A stretch of 46,265 nucleotides of DNA from Spartobacteria bacterium (lineage in GTDB: Bacteria; Verrucomicrobiota; Kiritimatiellia; RZYC01), in NCBI GenBank assembly GCA_009930475.1, contig RZYC01000025.1:1-46265 (forward strand). The letters are read 5' to 3'. The notes under the pieces were generated by a model, which saw nothing but the letters and a program-made list of their open reading frames with translations, was not told the origin of the DNA and did not search any database. This document shows positions 18,374-25,358 of the stretch, in pieces. Both the position numbers and the translations under genes were made by a program. How positions within the stretch are numbered: position 1 is the stretch's first letter; each line of letters begins with the position of its first letter.

Positions 18374-18704
18374 TGAAACAACCTCGCAGCTGATCACAGC
18401 GGCTGCTGAGCACCCGCAGTGCCAACTGCTTTGCACCGCTCCAGCATGTCACGAAAAATGCTATTCGCTAACGCGGCATTTTTCGCGCCATGCTTCCGCT
18501 CAGCGGAGTGCTACGCACCCAATACGCCCACAAGATTCACATGCGTTCATCCTGTGGGCTACCAGGCGGGCACCCGCAGAGTCGTTCCGTACCTCCACGA
18601 CAATGCTTTCCGTGCCCTTAATGAATAAGAGCCTGTCCCTTTGCGTCCATACCCCTGTCGCATACCCCTGTCGAGCCGTATATACTGCAAACGGTAATTT
18701 CATC
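18374..18704. other. Intergenic region between converging operons
   Basis: No gene is supported. The stretch holds a long hairpin (18452-18485) and GC-rich short-repeat-like sequence. It separates the plus-strand restriction operon from the minus-strand relic operon. Confidence 0.5.
18452..18485. terminator. 10-bp perfect hairpin, possible bidirectional terminator
   Basis: CGAAAAATGC at 18452-18461 pairs perfectly with GCATTTTTCG at 18476-18485 across a 14-base loop. The A and T runs lie within the stem, so either strand could terminate here. Its position between two converging operons fits that role. There is no U run after the stem, so the assignment is tentative. Confidence 0.45.
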
Positions 18705-19265
18705 TTATTCGCCGAAGAGTAAAGACCCTGGAGTGCGGGGACAACGAGCGTACCCGCGAGGCGGCACCGCTTTGTGACAGGGAGACAACGGAATCCCGTT
18801 CACAAACAAAACCACATCTGGGATAATAAACTGCTTCACGCACCCCGGCGTATCAATACGGAACTGATTAATCACATGAAACCGGTTCGCCTCCGGATGA
18901 TCAAAATCGATCAGCATCACCACCGGATCCTGTTCCCCGGTCACCTCGTTCACATCCACCTGCGCCTTGAACAGCAGCTTCTGAATTGCCTCATTCGCCT
19001 CCAGTAGCGTACGGTTCGGCTGACGTAATATCTGATCGCGTAAATCATCCAACTGCCGACTCGTCAACCAGCGCGTTCCATCACCCGTAACATTGATCGA
19101 CGAAACCGCCTCCGCAAACACCTCCGGCAAAATCCACTGACGGAAGTTCTGCCGCAAACTCTTCCCCGGATCCTGCGGAATCTCCGCCCCCTGATCCATC
19201 GCCGTCCATCCTAACCCTTCCAACTGCTCCAGAAACGGCTGTTCCACTTCCGTGTATTCACTCAT
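18705..19265 (-). pseudogene. HsdR N-terminal fragment (type I restriction subunit R), truncated
   Basis: From the ATG at 19265 the protein reads MSEYTEVEQPFLEQLEGLGW, then ...LRQNFRQWILPEVFAEAVSSIN and LLEANEAIQKLLFKAQVDV...FDHPEANRFHVINQFRI...FIIPDVVLFVNGIPL. This is the start of the HsdR_N nuclease domain. The next residues should be the VVIExK part of the PD-(D/E)xK site. Instead the frame runs into SPCHKAVPPRGYARCPRTPG, which is the translation of a dispersed repeat (18727-18790), and stops at 18705. All motor domains are missing. The fragment therefore lacks the catalytic lysine and cannot act as an endonuclease. It lies downstream of the toxin gene on the same strand. Confidence 0.85.
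18727..18790. repeat. Dispersed repeat, copy that truncates hsdR
   Basis: The 64-base segment running from CCTGGAGTGCGGGG to GGGAGACAACG is closely similar to the reverse complement of 46112-46171 and partly to 46059-46094 near the other end of the window. It sits exactly where homology to HsdR stops, so it may have been inserted there or marked the deletion join. Confidence 0.65.
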
Positions 19266-19277
19266 GAGTCACCATCA

Positions 19278-19535
19278 TCAATCCCCGTAATGTGTTTTGG
19301 CACGTATCACCACCACAACCAGTTCCTTGTCATCAATACGATATACAATACGGGTTTTATAATCCAGACGCCTTGAATAAAGCCCTTTCAGATCTCCGGT
19401 CAACGCCTTGCCTGAATACGGATCAACAGCGATTGCATTACGCAGAATATCCTTCAGCTTTTTACGCAGTTTTGGGGTTAGCCGATCAATATCCTTCGCC
19501 GCCTGCCGGGTTATACGGATCGTATAGACGGTCAC
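19278..19535 (-). CDS. YoeB/RelE-family toxin
   Basis: This 85-residue basic protein is of the Txe/YoeB/RelE mRNA-interferase type: ITRQAAKDIDRLTPKLRKKLKDILRNAIAVDPYSGKALTGDLKGLYSRRLDYKTRIVYRID ... VVIRAKTHYGD. The GDLKGLYSRRLDYKTRIVY strand pair and the C-terminal HYGD are typical; the family's terminal His-Tyr is conserved. It would cut mRNA at the ribosome. It begins with GTG at 19535 inside a GTGA overlap with the antitoxin stop, the standard antitoxin-first order. It lies between the hsdR relic and the DUF262/DUF3696 trio. Confidence 0.9.
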   Translation of the reverse strand: MTVYTIRITRQAAKDIDRLTPKLRKKLKDILRNAIAVDPYSGKALTGDLKGLYSRRLDYKTRIVYRIDDKELVVVVIRAKTHYGD

Positions 19536-19792
19536 TGCGGCTCTCCGAACACCTCATCAAAGCTCAGCGTATCACCGGCGGCATCCTCCTTCAATGCCTG
19601 TGCGGTTGCTTCACGAAAACCCGGAATAGAAAGCAGTTCCAATGTCTCCACCATGCTCTCATATTCCTCTTCCGACATCATCACGGCATCCCCGTTCTTA
19701 TGATGAATGCGGGTAATCTGATGCTTTTCACTCGTGTCACGCAACAAAGAAAAGAACTCCCTTCGTGCGTCACTGGCTGTTAATGTCGTCAT
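19532..19792 (-). CDS. YefM/Phd-family antitoxin
   Basis: This 86-residue acidic protein has a Phd/YefM N-terminal DNA-binding fold: TLTASDARREFFSLLRDTSEKHQITRIHHKNGDAVMMSEEEYESMVETLELL. The C-terminal acidic tail (EDAAGDTLSFDEVFGEPQ) would wrap the toxin. I chose the ATG at 19792 because AAAGGGG lies at good spacing; an ATG at 19801 is too close to it. An inverted repeat just upstream (19812-19831) is a likely operator for autoregulation by the antitoxin or the complex. Confidence 0.9.
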   Translation of the reverse strand: MTTLTASDARREFFSLLRDTSEKHQITRIHHKNGDAVMMSEEEYESMVETLELLSIPGFREATAQALKEDAAGDTLSFDEVFGEPQ

Positions 19793-19811
19793 ACCATTCA
19801 CCCCTTTAAAG

Positions 19812-19831
19812 TTGTACTACTTGTGGTACAA
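19812..19831. promoter_or_regulatory. Palindromic operator of the toxin-antitoxin pair
   Basis: TTGTAC at 19812-19817 and GTACAA at 19826-19831 form an inverted repeat with 8 bases between. It lies 20 bases before the antitoxin start. YefM-type operators are known for TGTAC-containing palindromes, which supports the assignment. Confidence 0.65.
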
Positions 19832-19899
19832 AATAGGCCGCAGGGCTATTTTTGTCAAATGCATTGAACACTTCACTCATGACCCCAAAACCCTCACAA

Positions 19900-20652
19900 T
19901 CACCTCAATTTCAGGTGCGGTCCAACATATCCAATATGGATGTTTTTTGTTTCATCATCCGGATAGAAATGAAGCCGGTACCCCCGAGACATTTTCACAT
20001 GCTGTTCAAAATATTTCTTCTCACCACGTGGAATCCAGAATTCTCGCAGTTTGCACAGCCTTGGATTATTCTTTACCGTTTCCGACTCGCCACTCACTTC
20101 AAAAGGCAGCCCCTGCTCCCGCAACAAATCAGTGCGATAACAAGCATGATGCCCTGCACTCCAATCATGTGAAAATGCATCCAGCACCCCCAACGATTGC
20201 TTAACCTGTTCAAAGACCGCTTCCGTATGTAGCAGTGACTCGTTCCAGGGCGAGCGTGTTGCGAATCCAGTTAACGGCGCTTCATGCCAGGCTGCGGCAC
20301 AAACGGCATCATACTTATTCTCTCCATTGAGCGATACTTCATACACATCAGCACCGTCCGACATATCGTTCCTGCTGAAAAAAGGCGATTGCGTAGCAAT
20401 GGAGCGAAATGCCCGTATCATGTCCCGATGTTCACCCTGATTGTGCCGTTGGTACCAATCCTGCCAATAATAGTCCGATGTCAGCGGCAGACGAAACCAG
20501 TTTTGATCTATCGATTCCGCCACAAGAATGGTACTTAAACCAACATTTTTTGCTTCAATACAGATTTTAAGAAATTCCGGCAACGCCAAGTCAACCGCAA
20601 CGGAATCATCAAAGGGAAGCGAGTGATGATTGAAAACCAGACAATGCTTCAC
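19900..20652 (-). CDS. Unknown protein partnered with the DUF3696 ATPase
   Basis: I do not recognise this 250-residue protein by name. It begins with MKHCLVFNHHSLPFDDSVAVDLALPEFLKICIEAKNVGLSTILVAESID and ends with a basic region, MSRGYRLHFYPDDETKNIHIGYVGPHLKLR. That tail resembles the last strands of small toxin- or nuclease-like folds. The start is GTG at 20652, overlapping the ATPase stop (GTGA), so the two are translationally coupled. In ATPase-led defence operons the last gene is often the effector, and that is the guess here. No catalytic motif is certain. Confidence 0.6.
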   Translation of the reverse strand: MKHCLVFNHHSLPFDDSVAVDLALPEFLKICIEAKNVGLSTILVAESIDQNWFRLPLTSDYYWQDWYQRHNQGEHRDMIRAFRSIATQSPFFSRNDMSDGADVYEVSLNGENKYDAVCAAAWHEAPLTGFATRSPWNESLLHTEAVFEQVKQSLGVLDAFSHDWSAGHHACYRTDLLREQGLPFEVSGESETVKNNPRLCKLREFWIPRGEKKYFEQHVKMSRGYRLHFYPDDETKNIHIGYVGPHLKLR

Positions 20653-21755
20653 ATCAACTTCTCCAACTGCCGATCATGCTCATCAAAGAAGCCTTCAGGC
20701 CACTGATCAAGCCTGCCATTTTCGTCCAGTTCCGGACTTACCACCTGGGATTCATGTCGAGAAGACATGCCCCGCTCCAAGTAAAAAATGCGCACGCCAT
20801 CAGACGAAATATCGTGATCCTTCACCGCGACCCGAATTCCGTTCAAAAAATGATCCGAATGGGTTTCGATAAAAAGCTGCACACCGTTTGCCGCAGCCAG
20901 TGAACAAAGTCGCCCCATCACCGACTGACCGGCAGGATGCAAATGCGCCTCCGGATTTTCAATGATCAGCATGTCACCCGGTTTAGACCGTAAAACAGAC
21001 GTCAAAACCGGCAGTACAAACGTGAGCCCAAAACCCACATTCTGCGGTTTAAAGTCTGCCGTTAAATCACCCGACTGCTCAAAGGCATAGCTGAGCGATA
21101 CGACATTCATGGCCGGTTGCAATTCAGCATGAATACGGATACCCGGTGATATTTCCGACAGCCACTTATCGAGATTGTCCAATAGCGAGAGGGATGGCGC
21201 TTTTTCGTGTTTAAACGACGGAATTGCCATTTTTTCAAGGCCATATTCCGCGATATAATGAGCCGTGTATTCACCATGGTTACCCAGCGAATTCAAATCA
21301 CGAATATAATAGTCTGAAACTTCATACGATGCTTTCGGACTGATTCGGTCGGCGGACAAATACTGGAAACTTCTGGAAAAAAGGCTTTCTTCCACCATAT
21401 TGGTTTTCAAGGCCTCGATATTTTGTTGATTCGGCTGCAAATCAGATTTGCTATCATAGTCGAATACCAGCCGAACCGGCTTATTTTCCCACGTCAATGT
21501 GTAAGCAATGGTTTCTTCTTCGGCACTTTCTGAAAGAACATCCCGTCCCGCTCCCAGCGACACATAATCCCCCTTGAGTAGTAGCCCCTTGGAAAACAGC
21601 GCATTTTTTTCATGCGACTGCCTCAGCAAAAGCAGGGACTGAATCAACGACGATTTGCCCATCCCGTTCAGCCCGCTGAACACATTAAGCGCCGCCAAAG
21701 GAAACTGCGCATCCAGCAGCGATTTAAACCGTTCAACCCGAATATAATTAAGCAT
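20649..21755 (-). CDS. AAA-family ATPase with DUF3696 C-terminus
   Basis: The 368-residue protein has a RecF/SMC-like ATP site split by a long insert. The Walker A is FSGLNGMGKSSLIQSLLLLRQS near residues 27-45. The signature region NVGFGLTFVLPVL precedes Walker B MLIIENPEAHLHP and the switch FIETHSDHFLNGIRVAVKD. The C-terminal part (GVRIFYLERG ... LDENGRLDQWPEGFFDEHDRQLEKLM) is the DUF3696 type. These ATPases accompany effector genes in several defence systems of the OLD/AbiL-like type (family knowledge). Start ATG 21755 overlaps the DUF262 stop by 8 bases. With its neighbours it forms a three-gene cassette. Confidence 0.88.
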   Translation of the reverse strand: MLNYIRVERFKSLLDAQFPLAALNVFSGLNGMGKSSLIQSLLLLRQSHEKNALFSKGLLLKGDYVSLGAGRDVLSESAEEETIAYTLTWENKPVRLVFDYDSKSDLQPNQQNIEALKTNMVEESLFSRSFQYLSADRISPKASYEVSDYYIRDLNSLGNHGEYTAHYIAEYGLEKMAIPSFKHEKAPSLSLLDNLDKWLSEISPGIRIHAELQPAMNVVSLSYAFEQSGDLTADFKPQNVGFGLTFVLPVLTSVLRSKPGDMLIIENPEAHLHPAGQSVMGRLCSLAAANGVQLFIETHSDHFLNGIRVAVKDHDISSDGVRIFYLERGMSSRHESQVVSPELDENGRLDQWPEGFFDEHDRQLEKLM

Positions 21756-22350
21756 GATGCAAAACCTCCTGAATAAGCTGTTTAATCTTGTCGCGCCGCG
21801 TTCGATAGTGATCCTTCTTCTGCGTTGAATAGGTTATCGAACGAAAATAGTCATTGTCCTGCGCCATCAAATCCAAATGCCTTTGCACCCCCGGCTTGGT
21901 CATGGCATTACGAATTTCCTGATCATTCAGCACAATGCCCCCCGTGTTGATACGCCGGAAGATCGAATATTTCACGGCATCGGGTGTACCCGGCTGGATC
22001 AAAAACAGCGTCACCGCGCATTCATTGATTCGGCGAATATACGTTTTAGGCAAATCATCATACCCCAACCCCTCGAAATCCTTCAGATACTCCATCCCAT
22101 GCAGTTTCAGCTTTTTCTCCACCACAAACTTACGAATCGCCGACAAACGCTGCAAGCCATCCACAATCAGCCAACGGTCTTCGTTTGACGCATCAAAATA
22201 AAATGCCGGCAACGGAAAACGGATCAAGATGGACTCCATCAAACGGGACATTTTCTGGTTGTCCCATAACTCGGCGTGACGCTGAAAATCCGTGTTCATA
22301 TCAATCGCGTCATCCTCCAGCCGGGCGATGATGTTACTCTCACATCCCAT
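21748..22350 (-). CDS. DUF262 (GmrS-like) protein, N-terminus uncertain
   Basis: The core is a DUF262 domain: AIDMNTDFQRHAELWDNQKMSRLMESILIRFPLPAFYFD, then WLIVDGLQRLSAIRKFV with the DGxQR motif, and later FRRINTGGIVLNDQEIRNAM. DUF262 is the N-terminal domain of GmrSD-type restriction enzymes and may hydrolyse nucleotides. The HNH-type DUF1524 partner domain is absent. I placed the start at the ATG at 22350 because everything upstream in the same frame (to 22575) translates short repeats and palindromes. The domain itself begins only about 6 residues later, so the original start may have been lost to repeat insertion. The gene is coupled to the ATPase gene. Confidence 0.75.
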   Translation of the reverse strand: MGCESNIIARLEDDAIDMNTDFQRHAELWDNQKMSRLMESILIRFPLPAFYFDASNEDRWLIVDGLQRLSAIRKFVVEKKLKLHGMEYLKDFEGLGYDDLPKTYIRRINECAVTLFLIQPGTPDAVKYSIFRRINTGGIVLNDQEIRNAMTKPGVQRHLDLMAQDNDYFRSITYSTQKKDHYRTRRDKIKQLIQEVLHHA

Positions 22351-22381
22351 TTGTGAACACGCTGATTCACGGCACCCGCTC

Positions 22382-22449
22382 GTAGAACGGTGCTCCGCGC
22401 CGTTTCCCACACAATCAAGGGATAAAAACGGCCCGGAGGACCGTTCTAC
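22382..22449. repeat. 23-base imperfect inverted repeat pair
   Basis: The 23-base arm GTAGAACGGTGCTCCG... at 22382-22404 is matched, with two mismatches, by the reverse complement of 22427-22449 across a 22-base spacer. The pair could fold into a long cruciform or be two inverted copies of one dispersed element. It lies just upstream of the DUF262 core. Confidence 0.7.
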
Positions 22450-22476
22450 TTCGCTAAACAAAAGGTTTTTAAGAGT

Positions 22477-22583
22477 TTCCAACGATTGGAAAAATGCCTG
22501 AAGAAAGTTCCAACCATTGGAAAATTCGCAAGAAAAAGTTCCAATGATTGGAAGTTTTGTAAATAAAAGCTCCAATGGTTGGA
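22477..22583. repeat. Four TTCCAA-n3-TTGGAA palindromes in tandem
   Basis: Perfect palindromes are at 22477-22491 (centre CGA), 22508-22522 (CCA) and 22539-22553 (TGA). A fourth, with one mismatch in the first arm, is at 22569-22583 (TGG). They are spaced about 31 bases centre to centre. They separate the HsdS relic from the DUF262 gene. The same element occurs at 39595-39609 and 39636-39650, and once within the gene at 18184-18198. Confidence 0.85.
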
Positions 22584-22585
22584 AG

Positions 22586-22663
22586 TTTTACAGCGTCGGG
22601 TGATTGCCCCATGGTTACGTCGGCAACTTCCTCTAAGGCAACCAGTGAAAGTGGAGAGTTCAT
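22586..22663 (-). pseudogene. HsdS N-terminal fragment (type I specificity subunit)
   Basis: The ATG at 22663, in an ATGA overlap with the four-helix gene stop, begins MNSPLSLVALEEVADVTMGQSPDAVK. The xLxEVAxVxMGQSP pattern is the standard opening of an HsdS target-recognition domain. After about 26 residues homology stops and the frame enters the TTCCAA palindromes. The rest of hsdS is gone. It is too short to function and marks where a type I operon was cut. Confidence 0.7.
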
Positions 22664-23322
22664 GACGGTCTCCTCCGCTGCTGCTCGCGCGCGGCGACGC
22701 GGGCGCGGTACATGCGTTCGCGGAGGCCGCCTTCTTTGAGGAAATCCTGTTCGAGGCGTCGTAGTTGTTGGTCGAGCAGATAGTTGGTCTGGTGAATGAG
22801 ACAGATGATGATGTTGGCGCGTACTTCCGTCGGGCGGTTTTCGAAAGGGCGGAAGGTGTCGTAGGTGATGACGGGGGACTTACGGGACGCAGGAGATTTA
22901 CGGGACTTATGTTGTGTTGTCACATCGGTCGCGTGCGTCACTTTTGTCCCGTCTTCACTCAACCAGGCTTTCCCGGTGGCGAGCTCGCGCACGAATAGGG
23001 CTTCTTTGCTGTTTTTGTCCCATTCGGGGGTTTGCCGGGTTCGCAAAAAGTCGCGATAATCTTCGAGCAGTTCTTCGAGGCTGGCGCGGGCGACGTTGGT
23101 GAGCTTAATTTCCGTTTCTTTGGAGGTGCCGGAGGCCATACTGCCTTCGATGATGTTCTGTTTGCCGCTGCGCGCGGCCTGCACCATCTGGTCGATGGTG
23201 CGATCAAACTTACTGAAGACATCACGACAGAACACCACGGTAGCATCATACACCACCGCCGACCGCTGATACGAAATCAGTTCCTGGTAGCCGCCATGAT
23301 CTGGAATGAATCCGTCACTCAT
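22660..23322 (-). CDS. Four-helix-bundle 'suffix' protein of restriction operons, copy 2
   Basis: Starting at the ATG at 23322, the 220-residue protein reads HGGYQELISYQRSAVVYDATVVFCRDVF, QMVQAARSGKQNIIEGSMASGTSKETEIKLTNVARASLEELLEDYRDFL and a C-terminal suffix ANIIICLIHQTNYLLDQQLRRLEQDFLKEGGLRERMYRAR. It is a paralogue of 15456-16124, with the same conserved core and another linker (HKSRKSPASRKSP repeats). Its ATG overlaps the end of the HsdM relic by 8 bases, and its stop overlaps the HsdS relic start. This is the typical hsdM - four-helix - hsdS order. It appears intact although its partner genes are not. Confidence 0.85.
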   Translation of the reverse strand: MSDGFIPDHGGYQELISYQRSAVVYDATVVFCRDVFSKFDRTIDQMVQAARSGKQNIIEGSMASGTSKETEIKLTNVARASLEELLEDYRDFLRTRQTPEWDKNSKEALFVRELATGKAWLSEDGTKVTHATDVTTQHKSRKSPASRKSPVITYDTFRPFENRPTEVRANIIICLIHQTNYLLDQQLRRLEQDFLKEGGLRERMYRARVAAREQQRRRPS

Positions 23323-24037
23323 ACCCCAACTCCACAAGAAAGGCCTGCAACTGGTGCGCCGCCGCGTCGCGTTCGGCTTCGATCTGTTTGGCGGTGACAG
23401 CGTATTTATTCCATAGGTTTTCAATGGCAGCCACACAGGCGCGCTGGTCGGTGCGCAGGTAGGCGCTGTAGGTGCCCAGAAAAACCTTTCTCAGCCGTTC
23501 CAGAATCACCACCCTCGCTTCATCACGACTGATCTTGAGGCAAGCGCTTTGTACGAGCTCATCGCGCTTCTGTTCGATGCCGCGAATAGTGGCTTTCACC
23601 TCTTTGAGCTGCGCCTTCCAGTCGGCATTCAGATTCTTGAGTTCCTCTTTCTTGCTTTTCACGTCATCGGACGGCAGGACGCCGGTGTCATCGTTGTCTT
23701 CAAAATCTTCTTCATCAGCCGCGCTGAACAGGGCCTGCAGTTCGGCCAGACGGGTATGGGCATGTTCCATTTCCTCCAGAATCTCGGGGAACTGGCTTTG
23801 CAGGATATCATCATCGGGTATCAATTCCGGCCCCCATCCGCTGGCAGCGATCGATTTGAAATCGGCCTTGAGCTGATTCACAAAATTAGCAAAAGCTCCG
23901 CGCACCTGAAACGGCGTCAGCAGCGTCTGGTCTTTCAAGGCTTCGGCAACACTACGCATCAGACTGCCGCGCAAATCATCACACGCCGACAACAAAAGCC
24001 CCTCAAGACGCGAAAGTGTCAATTTATTCTGTGCCAT
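23315..24037 (-). pseudogene. HsdM relic: N-terminus fused to C-terminus, catalytic core deleted
   Basis: The 240-residue open frame starts like a type I modification subunit (MAQNKLTLSRLEGLLLSACDDLRGS) and after about residue 28 jumps to the C-terminal part of long HsdM proteins: LLTPFQVRGAFANFVNQLKADFKSIAASGWGPELIPDDDILQSQFPE, an acidic coiled-coil stretch, and LRTDQRACVAAIENLWNKYAVTAKQIEAERDAAAHQL. The methylase motifs that should lie between (a DPxxGSGGF and an NPPF/Y motif) are absent, so roughly 400 or more residues are missing in frame. It cannot methylate. An open reading frame survives, perhaps by chance or because the remaining helical scaffold is still used. Confidence 0.75.
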
Positions 24038-24351
24038 ATCTCTGATTCCATTTCATCATGCGAACGTTTAAAAAAGCAAAAAATCAAATCCCACTAATTT
24101 TAGCAATTGGACACATTTTTTCAACGGCTTACCCCACATTTCATTAAACCATACTTGCCTCGTGGAAGAATTCACACAGGCACATGTGCGTGCACACAAG
24201 GCGCACACAGGATATGCACAGGATGTGAATGTTTGTTACTTCCTGCCAATGATGAAGTAATACAATGATAAACAAGATACACGGCCAGAATATTAGATTA
24301 TAATACCAACATCATAAACAACTAATCCTCCCCATTGCGCTCTCGACATCA
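24038..24351. other. Upstream region of the relic operon, no gene
   Basis: No coding sequence is supported. The region probably contains the promoter of the minus-strand operon. Around 24176-24225 short words such as CACACAGG and TGCACA recur, of unknown meaning. Confidence 0.4.
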
Positions 24352-24390
24352 TAAAAAAATGCCGTGCATCCTGTGCACGGCATTTTTTTT
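24352..24390. terminator. Strong bidirectional terminator hairpin
   Basis: GCCGTGCA (24361-24368) pairs with TGCACGGC (24374-24381) over a 5-base loop, and the stem extends into an A run before and a T run after it. It would terminate transcription in either direction. Confidence 0.85.
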
Positions 24391-24433
24391 CTGTTGTATA
24401 ATCTTTAATATAATGGTGATACGCACGTTCTTT

Positions 24434-24466
24434 CGCGCACAGCATCGGCACTGGATGCTGTGCGCG
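24434..24466. terminator. 13-bp hairpin after the LexA-side transcript
   Basis: CGCGCACAGCATC (24434-24446) pairs perfectly with GATGCTGTGCGCG (24454-24466) over a 7-base loop. It lies 8 bases past the end of the minus-strand relic frame. A U run does not follow directly, and the strong terminator at 24352-24390 comes next. It may be an attenuator or an RNA stabiliser. Confidence 0.5.
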
Positions 24467-24473
24467 TTCGTGT

Positions 24474-24698
24474 TTATAGTCCCATTGCTTCCATGAACAG
24501 CTTTTCCAAGTCATCCAGACGGGGCAATGCGATGATTCGTTTCCGTTTACCCTGACCACCAATGGATCGCTGTGTTTCCTCCAACTTGAGGATCTTGCCC
24601 AACTGCCGGAAAAAGACGGAATTACTGAATGGACGCTGGTCGCACAGGGACAGGCTGTTATTCTGCGCTTTATAACTGGATATCCGGATTACTGATAC
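24474..24698 (-). pseudogene. Gene fragment, possibly the C-terminus of a primase or helicase-type mobile-element protein
   Basis: A 74-codon open frame without a start codon follows lexA on the same strand and overlaps its end. It reads CDQRPFSNSVFFRQLGKILKLEETQRSIGGQGKRKRIIALPRLDDLEKLFMEAMGL. The layout (a helix, then a basic turn and strand) resembles the winged-helix end of phage or plasmid primase-helicases, but this is an impression. With no ATG, GTG or TTG in the frame it is probably a remnant. Confidence 0.4.
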
Positions 24699-25276
24699 TT
24701 ACGCACCACAGCTTTTACCACTCCACCGATTTCCAGTGTGTGGCGAGGACGGATGCGCTTGTAGTTTACATTGGCGGGCTCTAAAAAGATGCCTTCATCG
24801 TCCCAACTGTAGTATTTCAGGGTCCACTCCCCGTCCACCTGAGCGACGACAATTTCATTTTTCTTGGGTCGTCGTCCTTTTTCGATCAAAACCAAATCGC
24901 CCGGGTGAATGCCTGCGTCCAACATGGAATCGCCTGAAACGCGTAACATGAAGGTGGATGCGGGATGTTCCACGAGAAATTCGTCCAAACTTATCGTGTC
25001 GACCAGTTCTTCCTCGGCAGGAGAGGGAAAACCGGCTTGTACCAGCCCTAAAAGCGGGATTTGCCCCATTAATGATCCGTGCGGAACCCATTTACCTGCA
25101 GCATCCTGCTGGACAATGCCTTTATCTTTGAAGTGCTGCATAGCACGAAAGACCGCATTCTTGGAGCGATACCCGAATAAGGTCATCATTTCTGTATAGG
25201 TCGGCATGCGACCTTCTTCGCGACAATAGGTGCGTAGCTGGCTTATTTTTTCATTCCAATCGGTTTTTCTCGGCAT
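24689..25276 (-). CDS. LexA-like self-cleaving repressor
   Basis: The 195-residue protein starts at the ATG at 25276, preceded by AAGAGG. An N-terminal winged helix (ISQLRTYCREEGRMPTYTEMMTLFGYRSKNAVFRAMQHF) is followed by the S24 peptidase part: Ala81-Gly82 cleavage site (LLGLVQAGFPSP), Ser117 nucleophile in VSGDSM and Lys154 in WTLKYY. All three elements for RecA-stimulated self-cleavage are present. It faces away from a Y-family polymerase gene, with one inverted-repeat box between the two starts, so it should repress both. It is linked to a mutagenesis gene and so may be an accessory repressor rather than the main LexA of the cell. Confidence 0.9.
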   Translation of the reverse strand: MPRKTDWNEKISQLRTYCREEGRMPTYTEMMTLFGYRSKNAVFRAMQHFKDKGIVQQDAAGKWVPHGSLMGQIPLLGLVQAGFPSPAEEELVDTISLDEFLVEHPASTFMLRVSGDSMLDAGIHPGDLVLIEKGRRPKKNEIVVAQVDGEWTLKYYSWDDEGIFLEPANVNYKRIRPRHTLEIGGVVKAVVRKYQ

Positions 25277-25311
25277 GAGAACCTCTTTTTTTGTATCAAA
25301 AACGCTTGTGG

Positions 25312-25327
25312 GTGAACGCTCGTTCAC
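25312..25327. promoter_or_regulatory. SOS-type operator between lexA-like gene and polymerase
   Basis: GTGAAC-GCTC-GTTCAC is a perfect palindrome whose core GAAC-n4-GTTC matches the LexA box known from Gram-positive bacteria and several other phyla. It lies 36 bases before the repressor start and 32 bases before the polymerase start. This fits shared repression of both genes. Confidence 0.85.
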
Positions 25328-25358
25328 TTATGTTGATTAACAACAAAAAAGGTGACTT

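Noticed and set aside
22351-22575. N-terminal extension of the DUF262 frame
   Set aside because: It translates the TTCCAA palindromes and the inverted AGAACGG repeats and has no domain-like sequence.
24293-24562. Minus-strand frame over the two hairpins
   Set aside because: It runs through a terminator and a 13-bp hairpin and conflicts with the better-supported fragment in another frame.
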